DNA of 64,000 nt from an uncultured Neglectibacter sp. GTDB taxonomy: Bacteria > Bacillota > Clostridia > Oscillospirales > Acutalibacteraceae. Positions within the stretch are counted from its first letter, which is position 1. Every line of letters begins with the position of its first letter. Shown here piece after piece: positions 36,775 through 47,046 of this stretch. The stretch lies in assembly GCA_904419785.1 (NCBI GenBank), contig CAJFSY010000002.1, forward strand, positions 97,374 to 161,373, read 5' to 3'. The notes below the pieces were generated by a model. That model worked only from the letters and a program-made list of their open reading frames with translations, searched no databases and was not told the DNA's origin. Position numbers and translations under genes: made by a program.

Positions 36775-38175
36775 GTGAGAGATAGATGGAGAAAAAAAGC
36801 GGCCCTTTTGGGAGCTGCTTTGATAATGGCGGGTACTCTTGCCGCCTGTGCACCGGAAGAAAACGCTTCTTCCCAGCTTGTGGATACTGGGGAACAGTTG
36901 GCTCTGGAGAATGACGGGACCGCGACGAAACTTGTGGTGGCAGAGATTTTCGTCAACCAGGAACGCACCCAGGCACTGGAAGAGATCGCGGAAAAATATG
37001 AAGCGGATTATCCTGAGACCCAGATTGAGATACGTACCCTTCAAAACGGAGAGGAAGCCCAAAAGCTGTTAGAGGAAGGCGGCGCCGACTTGGTGGAGAT
37101 CTCCAACCAAGAGCAGCCCGCTTGTGTGAAACAAGGTCTGCTGCTGGATTTGGCCCCCTATCTGGAACTGTGGGAGGAAAGTCCCCGTTTGACAACGTCT
37201 GCGAAATACGTGCTGGCTTCTATGGGAGAAGAATGGGCGTATCTGTTGCCCGCCACGTTGAATCAAAAACTGCTCTATTATCGCAGCGACTGGTTTGAGG
37301 AGTTCAACCAGGATAAAGAAGAAGGTTTGGTCTACTGCCGTATTTGGGACGACCTGCCGGACATGACGGAGAAGCTTCAAGACAAAGGGGCGGCCGGAAT
37401 GGTTTTCGGTGGACAGGATGGCCTGGTTGATCTGTTCGATTCTATCGTATGGAGCGCGGTGAACCTTGGCCGTATGGAAGATCCGGCAGCGTCTTATTTT
37501 TCGGCGGTGGAAGGCCATGATACCATATTTACGATTGAGGAGGCGGCCAAAGGCACAGAACAACTGGTTGCCCTCATGGAAAATACCATTCCCCAGGAAG
37601 CCCTCACCTGGACGGAGGAACAGGCTGTGGAGGCCTTTATCGACGGGAAAGCCATCACTTTGCTTGCCGGTCAGGACAAGATGGAAAAGATCGCTTCTTC
37701 CATGAAAGAAGGCTCCTGGGATGTGGTGGCTTATCCCAGAGGGATCACCGGCACCGCCGTCACAGGCTTGGAGTTTACCGGTTTTGGAGTAGCGGCTTCT
37801 TCGGAGCATGCGGGCAATGCCGTTCATTTCCTCACGTATCTCTCCAACGGAGACAATAACACCCATTTGGCTAAGGTCTGCGGTACTGTGCCTATCCATA
37901 CCACTGCCGCCAGCATGGAGCCGTCTTTGGAAGAGACCGATCTGGCCATCAATCTGTTGATGGTCCGTCGGGCTGACTGGTATAATTACGCCCAAGAGCC
38001 GGTGATGTACGACGCGTTTGAAGGGTACCGCGACTGGGCGGACGGCTTGCTGCGGGAATGCCTTGCAGGCCAGCGGAGCCAGCAGGAACTTTTAGCGGAA
38101 TTGGATAACTATTGGAGCCAGGCGCGCTCGGAAGAAGGGCAGCTTTGGACAAGTAAAGAAGAACAAGGAAAATGA
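36775..38175 (+). CDS. Extracellular solute-binding lipoprotein (ABC, family 1-like)
   Basis: GTG start, signal peptide with lipobox 'GTLAAC'; 'EIAEKYEADYPETQIEIRTL', 'GFGVAASSEHAGNAVHFLTYLSNGD'. Confidence 0.85.
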   Translation: MRDRWRKKAALLGAALIMAGTLAACAPEENASSQLVDTGEQLALENDGTATKLVVAEIFVNQERTQALEEIAEKYEADYPETQIEIRTLQNGEEAQKLLEEGGADLVEISNQEQPACVKQGLLLDLAPYLELWEESPRLTTSAKYVLASMGEEWAYLLPATLNQKLLYYRSDWFEEFNQDKEEGLVYCRIWDDLPDMTEKLQDKGAAGMVFGGQDGLVDLFDSIVWSAVNLGRMEDPAASYFSAVEGHDTIFTIEEAAKGTEQLVALMENTIPQEALTWTEEQAVEAFIDGKAITLLAGQDKMEKIASSMKEGSWDVVAYPRGITGTAVTGLEFTGFGVAASSEHAGNAVHFLTYLSNGDNNTHLAKVCGTVPIHTTAASMEPSLEETDLAINLLMVRRADWYNYAQEPVMYDAFEGYRDWADGLLRECLAGQRSQQELLAELDNYWSQARSEEGQLWTSKEEQGK

Positions 38176-38177
38176 TG

Positions 38178-38207
38178 GAAAGCTCCGGGAAATCCGGGGC
38201 TTTCTTT
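38178..38207 (+). terminator. Intrinsic terminator after solute-binding protein
   Basis: GAAAGCTCCGG-gaaa-TCCGGGGCTTTC then tttgc. Confidence 0.65.
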
Positions 38208-38226
38208 GCAGCTGAAAATTAAGGCC

Positions 38227-38255
38227 TTGTGAAGCAGCCGGGAATTTGCTATAAT
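38227..38255 (+). promoter_or_regulatory. Promoter candidate TTGTGA-N17-TATAAT
   Basis: Upstream of thyX. Confidence 0.55.
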
Positions 38256-38297
38256 ATTTTAGATTATGAAATTTCTCGTCAAGAAAGGATGACCTCC

Positions 38298-39056
38298 ATG
38301 CAGGTGAAGCTTCTGGCTTATACGCCCGAGCCTGAAAAGACGGTGGCTTGCGCGGCAAAACTATGTTATGCCGCCGCTGATATCGACACAGTGTATGAAG
38401 GGCTGACCGAGGAAAAGACAGCATCTTTTTTGGAGATGCTCCAATCCATCGGCCACGAAAGCCCTATTGAGCATGCCAGCTTTACCTTTGGCATCGAAGG
38501 GGTGTCCCGGTCGTTGCTGGCCCAGATTACCCGGCACCGTATCGCATCGTTCAGTGTGCAGAGCCAGCGTTATGTCAAAGAGGACGGCTTTCAGTTTGTG
38601 CTGCCGCCGGAGATAGAAAAGATACCCGAAGCCAAGGAAGAATTCCTGCGGGCCATGAAAGAGGATGCGGAGCATTACCAGCGTCTAACCGAACTTTTGA
38701 AAGCACAACATAAAAAAGAACTTCTGACAGCGGGTGAAACCGAAAAAGCCGCTGACCGAAAAGCGGAGAAGCAGGCTATTGAGGATGCCCGGTTTGTGCT
38801 GCCCAACGCCTGCACCACGAAAATGATCTGCACCATGAACGCCCGGAGCCTGCTGAATTTCTTTTCTCACCGGTGCTGTAACCGGGCCCAGTGGGAAATC
38901 CGGGGCCTGGCAACGCAAATGCTGCGGGAAGTGCGTCAGGTGGCGCCCCATTTGTTTGGCCAGGCAGGACCGCCTTGTTTGAGGGGCGCTTGTCCTGAAG
39001 GGAAGATGTCCTGCGGGAAAATGGTGGAAGTCCGGAAAAAATTCGCGGCATTGTAA
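38298..39056 (+). CDS. thyX: FAD-dependent thymidylate synthase ThyX
   Basis: ThyX signature 'RHRIASFSVQSQRY'; 'GHESPIEHASFTF'. Confidence 0.96.
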   Translation: MQVKLLAYTPEPEKTVACAAKLCYAAADIDTVYEGLTEEKTASFLEMLQSIGHESPIEHASFTFGIEGVSRSLLAQITRHRIASFSVQSQRYVKEDGFQFVLPPEIEKIPEAKEEFLRAMKEDAEHYQRLTELLKAQHKKELLTAGETEKAADRKAEKQAIEDARFVLPNACTTKMICTMNARSLLNFFSHRCCNRAQWEIRGLATQMLREVRQVAPHLFGQAGPPCLRGACPEGKMSCGKMVEVRKKFAAL

Positions 39057-39117
39057 GTTTTTATCCCGCTGCTCCATACTAAAATGGAGACGGCGCTTTC
39101 GGAAGGGAGAATCGGTA

Positions 39118-39792
39118 ATGAGCTTGATCGTGCTGGAAGGGTTGGACGGCAGCGGCAAAGGTACGCAAACCGCGTTGCTGACGGAAGCGCTGGTGAAACA
39201 GGGCAGGTCTTTGCGGCAGATAACATTTCCCGACTACGATTCACCTTCGTCCGCTTTAGTGCGCATGTATTTGAACGGAGAGTTCGGTACAGACCCGGAA
39301 GATGTAAACCCCTACGCGGCCAGCGCATTTTATGCGGTAGACCGGTTTGCCAGTTTCCGAAAAGACTGGAAAAAGGATTATGACCGGGGAAGCGTTATCC
39401 TCTGTGACCGGTACGCCACTTCCAACATGGTGTATCAGATGGGGAAATCCCCTCGGGAGGAATGGGACCGCTATCTGGAATGGGTAGAGGATTTTGAATA
39501 TGGCAAGCTGGGCTTGCCCCGGCCGGATTTGGTGCTTTATCTCGATATGCCTGTAGAAGTTTCCCAAAAGCTGCTTTTGCAGCGGTATCATGGGGACAGC
39601 GGAAAAAAAGATATCCATGAGAGCCACTTGGAGTTTCTGCGTTCCTGCGGGGAATGCGCCCGTTACGCGGGAGAAAAGCTCCATTGGAAAGTGGTGCCTT
39701 GCTCCATGGATGGGCAACCCCTTCCGGTGGAAGAGATACACAAGTCTGTATTGGAACAGGTAGAACAAGCTTTGGCTGTGCTGGAAAGCTAA
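39118..39792 (+). CDS. tmk: Thymidylate kinase
   Basis: 'IVLEGLDGSGKGTQTALL', 'DRYATSNMVYQ'. Confidence 0.92.
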   Translation: MSLIVLEGLDGSGKGTQTALLTEALVKQGRSLRQITFPDYDSPSSALVRMYLNGEFGTDPEDVNPYAASAFYAVDRFASFRKDWKKDYDRGSVILCDRYATSNMVYQMGKSPREEWDRYLEWVEDFEYGKLGLPRPDLVLYLDMPVEVSQKLLLQRYHGDSGKKDIHESHLEFLRSCGECARYAGEKLHWKVVPCSMDGQPLPVEEIHKSVLEQVEQALAVLES

Positions 39793-39936
39793 AAGGAAAA
39801 AGCAAGGTAGAACCGAATCGGGAAAGGGCCTTGATTGTTGAGCTGGGTCTGCGTGGTTTATTACGTGATCCGCTATGGTTTTTGAGTTTGGCGATTTCAT
39901 TTTAAGATTTCATTTTAAATGGAAAGGAAGATTCCT

Positions 39937-40485
39937 ATGGTGGTTGTGTTTTTAGCGGAAGGTTTCGAGGAAGTAGAAGCTCTCGCGCCGGTGGATATCA
40001 TGCGCCGCGCTGGTCTGGAAGTAGTCATGGCGGGGGTGACGGGCATGGAAGTGACCGGTTCCCACGGCATCAAAGTGGCGGCGGATATGGCTGCGAAAGA
40101 CGTGGACGTGTCCAAGCTTGATGGGATGGTGCTTCCCGGTGGCCTGCCTGGGACCTTGAATTTGGAACAATCTCAAGCAGTCCAGTCCTGCCTGGACCGC
40201 TGTGTGGAAGAGGGCAAGCTGGTGGCTGCCATTTGCGCCGCTCCCTCTATATTGGCCCACAAGGGACTTTTAAAGGGCAGAAAAGCCACGGCGTTCCCCA
40301 ATTTTCAAAAGGATCTGACAGAAGGTGGGGCGGCTTTGGCTGAGGAGTACGTCTGCCGTGACGGACAATTCCTCACAGCCCGCGGAATGGGAGCTGCCAC
40401 TCAATTTGGGCTGGCATTGGTTGCCGCGCTTGTTTCCCAAGAAAAAGCGGAAGAAATCCGTTCCTCTATCCAATGGGAGGGATAA
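39937..40485 (+). CDS. DJ-1/PfpI family protein
   Basis: 'VVVFLAEGFEEVEALAPVDIMRRAGLEVVMAG', 'VAAICAAPSILAHKGLLKGRKATAFP'. Confidence 0.93.
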   Translation: MVVVFLAEGFEEVEALAPVDIMRRAGLEVVMAGVTGMEVTGSHGIKVAADMAAKDVDVSKLDGMVLPGGLPGTLNLEQSQAVQSCLDRCVEEGKLVAAICAAPSILAHKGLLKGRKATAFPNFQKDLTEGGAALAEEYVCRDGQFLTARGMGAATQFGLALVAALVSQEKAEEIRSSIQWEG

Positions 40486-41081
40486 GCCTGCCGGAAAAAG
40501 CCCTGTTGCGCCGGGAACTCTTGGCGCGGCGGGATGCTCTTTCAAAACGCTCCCAACGGAGCAGCGCTATCCAGGAAGCGTTGTGGGCTCATCCTGCTTA
40601 TCAGGAAGCCCGGAAGCTGTTCCTCTATTTGAGCAAGGGGAGCGAACCGGATACATGGAAGATTTTGGACCGGGCGCTGGCCGAGGGCAAAGAAGTGTAC
40701 GCCCCCCGGTGCCTGGATAAAAACGGTTCCATGGCGTTTTACCGTGTGACGTGCCGGGAGACGCTGGCTCCAGGAAGCTTTGGCCTGTTGGAGCCGGACC
40801 CGTTAAAATGCCCGCCGGCCGGAAGCGCGGAGGGCGCTTTGTGCCTGGTGCCGGGGCTGGCCTTTGATGAAATGGGTTACCGGCTGGGTTACGGAAAAGG
40901 ATATTATGACCGCTTCTTGGCGGGATACCCTGGAACGACCGCGGGACTTTGCTATGGGGAGATGATGCTTCCTGCGCTGCCCCGAGGGCCTTATGACAAG
41001 CGGGTGGACTTTGTGATCACAGAAGCGGGGGCCTTTGCCCTGCGCAAGGGGCAAGAGCCCGGAAAGGAAGGTTGCGTATGA
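40473..41081 (+). CDS. 5-formyltetrahydrofolate cyclo-ligase
   Basis: 'LVPGLAFDEMGYRLGYGKGYYDRFL' signature. Confidence 0.93.
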   Translation: MGGISLPEKALLRRELLARRDALSKRSQRSSAIQEALWAHPAYQEARKLFLYLSKGSEPDTWKILDRALAEGKEVYAPRCLDKNGSMAFYRVTCRETLAPGSFGLLEPDPLKCPPAGSAEGALCLVPGLAFDEMGYRLGYGKGYYDRFLAGYPGTTAGLCYGEMMLPALPRGPYDKRVDFVITEAGAFALRKGQEPGKEGCV

Positions 41082-42349
41082 ACCACGGAAAGAATCCCGG
41101 CGGCGACCGCGGCACGGGGAATTTCAAACTGAATATTGACGAGCGGGATTTGGCCACGGGCAGCGTAGATCTGCCGGACCGCCGCAGTCAGCCGCCACGG
41201 CCGGAGTATTCCGCCAATAAGGCGTATCTGACGGAAAAAGAACGCCGGGCTGAGAAAAAGGCTCACAAGAAGCGTAACAAGCTGAAAGCCCGAAAGAACC
41301 GCTGGGTGTTTTCACTGGTGTGGGTGTGCATGGTGCTGTTGGTCTCTTTGACCCTTGCCAGCTATCTGATTCAGGGCTCTAACGACTTTTTTGCCGCTAA
41401 GCGGCCCGAGGGTACCACGAAAGTGGTCATCCCTGAAAACGTCACATCCAAAGAGCTGACGCGGATACTTTATGAGGCAGGCGCTATCGAGAAACCGGAA
41501 TTTTTCAATCTCTATTGTTCCATTACAGCGGATATGCAATACTTTGCGCCCGGAACGTACCAGATTGAAACCAACATGGACTATGAGGATTTGATCAATA
41601 CTCTGCAAGGCGGAAACGAGATCAGGGAAGAAGTTACCGTTACTTTCCCCGAAGGCACTACCGCACTTGAAATGGCGGCCCTGTTGGAAGAAAACGAAGT
41701 GTGCAGCAAAGATGATTTTCTGGCAGCGATTAATAGTGCGGATTTCGACGAGTTCGATATGATTGGTCAAATCACCAACGCTTCTGAAAAATATTATAAG
41801 TTGGAAGGCTATTTGTTCCCGGATACCTATAATTTCTATAAAAACGAAGATGTAAATTCTGTAGTGAGCAAATTTCTGAATAACTTCCAGAACCGTGTGA
41901 GCGACTTGGAAGAGGATATTGCCAATTCTGGCATGACCATGGACCAAGTCATTATTATGGCTTCGATTATCCAGAGAGAAGCGGCTAATGCGAACGATAT
42001 GGAGAATGTTTCCGCCGTTCTTCACAACCGTTTGAACTTTGGCGGTGAGTATGGCATTTACCGTTTGGAATGCGACTCTACCATTTTCTATCCCTATAAG
42101 AGAGCCGATAATGTGCCGCCCGAAAATCCGCTGCCTTTTGGTAAGTACGACACCTACCAGGTTCAGGGGCTCCCTGCGGGCGCTATCTGTAATCCGGGAT
42201 TGGACGCTATCAAAGCTGCTTTGGAGCCCAACGCTGAAGGCGACGCGCCGTATTATCTCTATTTCTGCCACGCGGCGGACGGCACGGCCTACTATGCCAC
42301 CAACGTGGAAGATCACGAGTATAACAAGCAGCTGGCTGGCTTGTCGTAA
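41078..42349 (+). CDS. mltG: Endolytic murein transglycosylase MltG
   Basis: Single TM after basic N-terminus; 'LEGYLFPDTYNF', 'MASIIQREAANANDMENVSAVLHNRL', 'YDTYQVQGLPAGAICNPGLDAIKAAL'. Confidence 0.94.
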   Translation: MNHGKNPGGDRGTGNFKLNIDERDLATGSVDLPDRRSQPPRPEYSANKAYLTEKERRAEKKAHKKRNKLKARKNRWVFSLVWVCMVLLVSLTLASYLIQGSNDFFAAKRPEGTTKVVIPENVTSKELTRILYEAGAIEKPEFFNLYCSITADMQYFAPGTYQIETNMDYEDLINTLQGGNEIREEVTVTFPEGTTALEMAALLEENEVCSKDDFLAAINSADFDEFDMIGQITNASEKYYKLEGYLFPDTYNFYKNEDVNSVVSKFLNNFQNRVSDLEEDIANSGMTMDQVIIMASIIQREAANANDMENVSAVLHNRLNFGGEYGIYRLECDSTIFYPYKRADNVPPENPLPFGKYDTYQVQGLPAGAICNPGLDAIKAALEPNAEGDAPYYLYFCHAADGTAYYATNVEDHEYNKQLAGLS

Positions 42350-42359
42350 GGAGGAAACC

Positions 42360-43583
42360 GTGGATCGAGTAAAACCAGAGCTGCTCTCTCCCGCCGGGGA
42401 TCGGGAGCGGCTGGAAGCAGCGGTGCGCTACGGCGCGGACGCGGTATACTTGGCGGGGAAAAGTTTTGGCATGCGTTCGGCCCCAGCCAATTTCGGCGGG
42501 GAAGAATTGCGGGATGCCGTGACTTTCTGCCATGAAAATGGGGTAAAGGTATATGTCACCTGCAATACTTTGCCCCGGAACGAGGACTTTCAGGAATTGC
42601 CCGGATTTTTGGCAGCCTGCCAGGAAATGGGAGTGGACGCGTTCATTATCTCTGACTTGGGAGTGCTGGCCATGGCCAAGAAGGTCGCCCCTGATGTGGA
42701 GCGGCATATCTCCACCCAAACCGGGATCGTGAATTTCGCGGCGGCCCAGGTTTGCTGGGAACTGGGGGCAAAACGGGTGGTCTTGGCCAGAGAAGTGCCC
42801 CTTTCGGAGATTCGGGGGATTCGTGAGAATACCGACCCAGGGCTGGAATTGGAAGCTTTCGTTCATGGCGCCATGTGCATGTCGTTCTCCGGAAGGTGTG
42901 TCATCTCCAACTACCTGACCGGCCGGGACGCCAACCGGGGAGAATGCGCCCAGCCTTGCCGCTGGGAGTATCATCTGACGGAAGCACAGCGTCCCGGAGA
43001 AGAATTTACCCTGGTGCAGGAAGAGAAAGGCGCGTATTTCTTCAATTCCAACGATTTGCGGATGATCGACCATATCCCGGAGATGATGGAAGCCGGTATC
43101 TCCAGCTTGAAAATTGAAGGCCGGGCGAAATCAGCGTATTACGTGGCCTGCGTTACTGCGGCTTATAGGCAGGCGATCGACTTTGCCTGGGAACATCCGG
43201 GAGAACCTCTTCCACCGGCGATTTTGGAAGAAACAGAGAAGATCAGCCATAGGCCATATTCCCACGGTTTCTATTTTGGCGGAGAGCCCGGCCAGACTCT
43301 GGACCGGAGCCACTATGCCAGAAATTATGAGCTGGTGGCCGTTTGTGAGGGCCGGGAAGGAAAATGCCTGCGTTTGCGGCAGCGCAACCGCTTTTTCAGC
43401 GGGGAAACAGTGGATATTTTGCAGCCGGGCAAAGAGTCCTTTACAGCGCAGCTGACGAAGATTTTCAATGGGGATATGGAACCTATTGAGAAAGCCCCCC
43501 ATGCGGAAATGCTTGTCTATTGGGAGACGGATGAGGAAGTGGAAGCCGGGGCGTATCTGCGGGTGAAAAAGCAAAAAGAATAA
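42360..43583 (+). CDS. U32 family peptidase
   Basis: 'ELLSPAGDRERLEAAVRYGADAVYLAGKSFGMR', 'FVHGAMCMSFSGRCVISNYLTGRDANRGECAQPCRWEY'; GTG start after AAGGAGG. Confidence 0.94.
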   Translation: MDRVKPELLSPAGDRERLEAAVRYGADAVYLAGKSFGMRSAPANFGGEELRDAVTFCHENGVKVYVTCNTLPRNEDFQELPGFLAACQEMGVDAFIISDLGVLAMAKKVAPDVERHISTQTGIVNFAAAQVCWELGAKRVVLAREVPLSEIRGIRENTDPGLELEAFVHGAMCMSFSGRCVISNYLTGRDANRGECAQPCRWEYHLTEAQRPGEEFTLVQEEKGAYFFNSNDLRMIDHIPEMMEAGISSLKIEGRAKSAYYVACVTAAYRQAIDFAWEHPGEPLPPAILEETEKISHRPYSHGFYFGGEPGQTLDRSHYARNYELVAVCEGREGKCLRLRQRNRFFSGETVDILQPGKESFTAQLTKIFNGDMEPIEKAPHAEMLVYWETDEEVEAGAYLRVKKQKE

Positions 43584-43592
43584 CGGTTCCGT

Positions 43593-43622
43593 CCACTCGG
43601 TTTCGGGTGGACGGATTTTTCT
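43593..43622 (+). terminator. Intrinsic terminator after U32 peptidase
   Basis: CCGTCCACTCggtttCGGGTGGACGGATTTTTC. Confidence 0.8.
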
Positions 43623-43689
43623 TTATCCCTTCTCTTTCCATGGCCTTTCGCATATGTTTTTTGTAAGTGGAAAGAAAGGGTGATCCCAT

Positions 43690-44823
43690 ATGAAAAAATT
43701 CAGGGTGTTCGTGTTGACAGCTTTCCTTGCCGTAGCCATCATTGTGCAAGGAATTCCCGCCCATGCTGAAGAGCTTACCATCACTGCGCCTTCCGGGGTG
43801 CTGATGGAGGCTTCTACCGGCCGGGTGCTTTTTGAGAAAAATCCCCATGAAGTCCGGCCTTGCGCGTCTATCACCAAGGTAATGACCCTTTGCCTTGTAT
43901 TCGAAGCCATCGATGACGGGCGCCTTTCTTTAGACCAAACGCTGACAGCCTCTGCCCACGCTGCCTCTATGGGCGGGTCGGACATCTGGCTGGAAGAGGG
44001 GGAGTCTATGTCGGTAAACGATTTGATAAAAGCTACTGTGATCATGAGTGCCAACGATGCCGCCGTGGTTTTAGCGGAAGCCGTTTCCGGAAGTGAAGAA
44101 TCCTTTGTGGCGGCTATGAATGAAAAAGCCAAAGAATTGGGAATGAACGACACCGTATTCAAAAACTGCAACGGCTTGGACGAAGAAGGCCATGTGACCA
44201 GCGCTTACGATGTGGCTTTGATGAGCCGTGAGCTGATCAGCCATGAAAAAATATTCGATTACACCCTTACTTGGATGGATTCCGTGCGGAATGGGGAAAC
44301 TCAGCTTGTGAACACGAATAAGCTGATTCGTTCCTACCAGGGGATCACTGGGCTGAAAACAGGCACTACCGGAGAGGCGGGGAGCTGTATCACCGCCACA
44401 GCGGAACGGGAAGGCTTGGAACTGATCGGTGTGGTGCTGGGGGCGGATTCCACCGACCACCGCTTTCAGGATGCCGCCGCTCTTTTGGACTATGGTTTTG
44501 CCAACTGGAAAGTGACTGTGCCGGAGCTTCCGGCCCTGGAGCGCGTTCCTGTAAGCAGAGGGATGTCCCCGGATGTAGCCCCTCAAACAGGAGAAAGCCC
44601 TAAATTGCTTTTGCGGGCCACAGAGTCAGGCGAAGTGGAAACAGAAGTGGAATGGAAAGAATTGACAGCCCCTATTTGCGTGGGGGATGTGATCGGTACG
44701 GTGCGGTACAGCCTGGGCGGAGAGACTTTGGCGGAAGTGGATATCACCGCTGGGGAAAACGTGGAAGCGGTGACGTTTGCTTCGGCTTTCGAGTATTTGC
44801 TCAGCGCCATATTTACTTTGTAG
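43690..44823 (+). CDS. D-alanyl-D-alanine carboxypeptidase (DacF/PBP5-like)
   Basis: Signal peptide; SxxK 'ASITKVMTL', SxN 'SANDAAVVLAE', KTG 'LKTGTTGEAGSC'. Confidence 0.94.
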   Translation: MKKFRVFVLTAFLAVAIIVQGIPAHAEELTITAPSGVLMEASTGRVLFEKNPHEVRPCASITKVMTLCLVFEAIDDGRLSLDQTLTASAHAASMGGSDIWLEEGESMSVNDLIKATVIMSANDAAVVLAEAVSGSEESFVAAMNEKAKELGMNDTVFKNCNGLDEEGHVTSAYDVALMSRELISHEKIFDYTLTWMDSVRNGETQLVNTNKLIRSYQGITGLKTGTTGEAGSCITATAEREGLELIGVVLGADSTDHRFQDAAALLDYGFANWKVTVPELPALERVPVSRGMSPDVAPQTGESPKLLLRATESGEVETEVEWKELTAPICVGDVIGTVRYSLGGETLAEVDITAGENVEAVTFASAFEYLLSAIFTL

Positions 44824-44869
44824 GAAAAAGGTGGCTTTGCAACTTTTTTGGAAACAGTGCGGTACAAAC

Positions 44870-44898
44870 TTGCAAATTGTCTCAACTTATTGTAGAAT
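44870..44898 (+). promoter_or_regulatory. Promoter candidate TTGCAA-N17-TAGAAT
   Basis: Upstream of pgi. Confidence 0.5.
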
Positions 44899-45015
44899 AG
44901 AAGCACAAAGCACGGTGTCTCTCTTTTCCGTGAGCGGAAGAACCGGCCCTGAGGTTTCCATCTTGGGGAAGAAAGCGGGAGACGCCCTGGGAACCATCAC
45001 AAGGAGGTTTTTGCA

Positions 45016-46356
45016 ATGCCACTGAAACTGGAAGCTGGCTATCTGAACGGCTTTGTTTCCCAGCACGAATATGAGGCCATCGAGCCACAGGTTAAAACAG
45101 CCCATCAGCTGCTCATGACTAAAACCGGAATGGGCAATGATTTTTTGGGTTGGGTTGACCTTCCTACAGAATATGATAAAGAAGAGTTCTCCAGAATCAA
45201 GGCCGCGGCCAAGAAGATTCAGGGAAATTCAGAAGTGTTTGTGGTCATCGGCATCGGCGGTTCTTATTTGGGAGCCCGGGCTGCCATCGAGTTTTTGAAG
45301 TCCGATAAATATAATGACCTGCGCAAAGGTACCCCGGCCATTTATTTTGCCGGCAACAGCATCAGCTCTACCGCTTTGGCGGAATTGGTATCCATCTGCG
45401 AAGGCAAGGATATCTCCATCAACATGATCTCCAAATCCGGCACCACCACTGAGCCCGCTATCGCGTTCCGGGTGTTCCGGGAATTGCTGGAGAAAAAATA
45501 CGGCAAGGAAGGCGCTCGGGAGCGCATCTTCTGCACCACCGATAAGGCAAAGGGCACATTGAAGCACTTGGCCGATGAAGAAGGCTATGAGACCTTTGTA
45601 GTGCCCGACGATGTGGGCGGCCGTTATTCCGTGCTGACTGCCGTGGGCTTGCTGCCCATCGCCGTAGCCGGAGCGGATATCGACGCTTTGATGGCTGGCG
45701 CCGCTAAAGCCGCGCAACAGTATAATACTCCTTCCATTGAGGAAAACGATTGCTATAAATACGCTTCTATCCGGAACATCCTCTATAATAAGGGGAAGTG
45801 CACCGAAGTTATGGTCAGCTATGAGCCCTGCTATGCCATGATGAACGAGTGGTGGAAGCAGCTCTTCGGCGAAAGCGAAGGCAAGGATAACAAGGGATTG
45901 TTCCCGGCTTCTGTGGTGTTCTCAACGGACCTGCACTCTTTAGGGCAGTATATCCAGGACGGCCGCCGTACCATGTTTGAGACAGTGGTGCTCATCGACA
46001 AGCCCAAGCATGAAATCGCCTTGGGCAAAGACCCCACCGATGTGGATGGCTTGAACTATCTGGAAGGCCGCACCATGGCGTTTGTTAACGAAAAAGCTTT
46101 CGAGGGTACTGTTTTGGCCCACAACGATGGCGGCGTGCCCAACGTGGTGATCCATGTTCCCGACTTCTCTGAGGACAGCCTGGGCCAGCTGATCTACTTC
46201 TTTGAGAAAGCCTGCGCTATCTCTGGTTATATGCTGGGTGTCAATCCCTTTGACCAGCCCGGCGTGGAAAGCTATAAGAAAAATATGTTTGCCCTGCTGG
46301 GCAAGCCCGGCTACGAAGAAGCAAAAGCGGAGCTGGAAAAGCGTCTGTCCCGGTAA
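45016..46356 (+). CDS. pgi: Glucose-6-phosphate isomerase
   Basis: '[19 protein letters not shown]', '[22 protein letters not shown]', '[23 protein letters not shown]'. Confidence 0.97.
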   Translation: MPLKLEAGYLNGFVSQHEYEAIEPQVKTAHQLLMTKTGMGNDFLGWVDLPTEYDKEEFSRIKAAAKKIQGNSEVFVVIGIGGSYLGARAAIEFLKSDKYNDLRKGTPAIYFAGNSISSTALAELVSICEGKDISINMISKSGTTTEPAIAFRVFRELLEKKYGKEGARERIFCTTDKAKGTLKHLADEEGYETFVVPDDVGGRYSVLTAVGLLPIAVAGADIDALMAGAAKAAQQYNTPSIEENDCYKYASIRNILYNKGKCTEVMVSYEPCYAMMNEWWKQLFGESEGKDNKGLFPASVVFSTDLHSLGQYIQDGRRTMFETVVLIDKPKHEIALGKDPTDVDGLNYLEGRTMAFVNEKAFEGTVLAHNDGGVPNVVIHVPDFSEDSLGQLIYFFEKACAISGYMLGVNPFDQPGVESYKKNMFALLGKPGYEEAKAELEKRLSR

Positions 46357-46425
46357 GGGAGGGGCAACCATTGGCAGAACCCCGCTCCCTTGGGGCGGAA
46401 TAATAAAATAAAGGAGAGTTGTACC

Positions 46426-46839
46426 ATGATTACTCTTTTGACTGGCAAAAAAGGCTCCGGCAAGACCAAAAAACTCATCGACCTGGCCAACGCTGCTGTG
46501 GAAAAATCCAACGGCAATGTGGTGGTAGTTGAGAAAGGCTTGAAGCTGACTTACGATATTTCCCATAACGCCCGTCTGGTCGATATCGATGCATACGATG
46601 TGAAAGGCGGAAAGGGCCTGTATGGGTTCTTGGCTGGCATTTGTGCCGGAAATTACGACGTGACCGATATTTTTGTGGATTCCACTTTGAAGATTACCGG
46701 CACTGGCGCCGAGGTTATGGATTTGCTGGTGAATGACCTGAAGAAGCTGGAGAAGGAATCTGGCGCGAACTTCGTGCTTTCTGTCTCCGCTGCTGACGAG
46801 GAGATCCCCGCCTCTGTCGCGGAATTTGTCGCGAAATAA
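46426..46839 (+). CDS. Small P-loop NTPase-like protein of unknown function
   Basis: Walker A-like 'GKKGSGKTKKL', possible Walker B 'DIFVDSTLKI'; 137 aa. Confidence 0.65.
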   Translation: MITLLTGKKGSGKTKKLIDLANAAVEKSNGNVVVVEKGLKLTYDISHNARLVDIDAYDVKGGKGLYGFLAGICAGNYDVTDIFVDSTLKITGTGAEVMDLLVNDLKKLEKESGANFVLSVSAADEEIPASVAEFVAK

Positions 46840-46870
46840 ACAGCGCCCTGCGGGTTGACTGTATCTGTTT

Positions 46871-46904
46871 GGGGAAGGCGGCTTTCGGGCCGCCTTTTCC
46901 CCTG
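46871..46904 (+). terminator. Intrinsic terminator after small P-loop gene
   Basis: GGGGAAGGCGGC-ttTCGG-GCCGCCTTTTCCCC. Confidence 0.7.
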
Positions 46905-46990
46905 ATTGGCCCAATGTTTTTTTAGGGGCCTAAAAGGACTAGCAGGTATTCAGCTTGTCAGTTTTTACGGCTGGATAGGCGTAAAAGGGC

Positions 46991-47019
46991 TTGACAAAGA
47001 GAACCTGTCTCATTATAAT
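46991..47019 (+). promoter_or_regulatory. Sigma-A promoter, exact consensus TTGACA-N17-TATAAT
   Basis: TTGACA 46991-46996, 17-nt spacer, TATAAT 47014-47019 upstream of yceD-rpmF. Confidence 0.85.
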
Positions 47020-47046
47020 ATATCAGTACGGCATGAGGAAAAGAAT

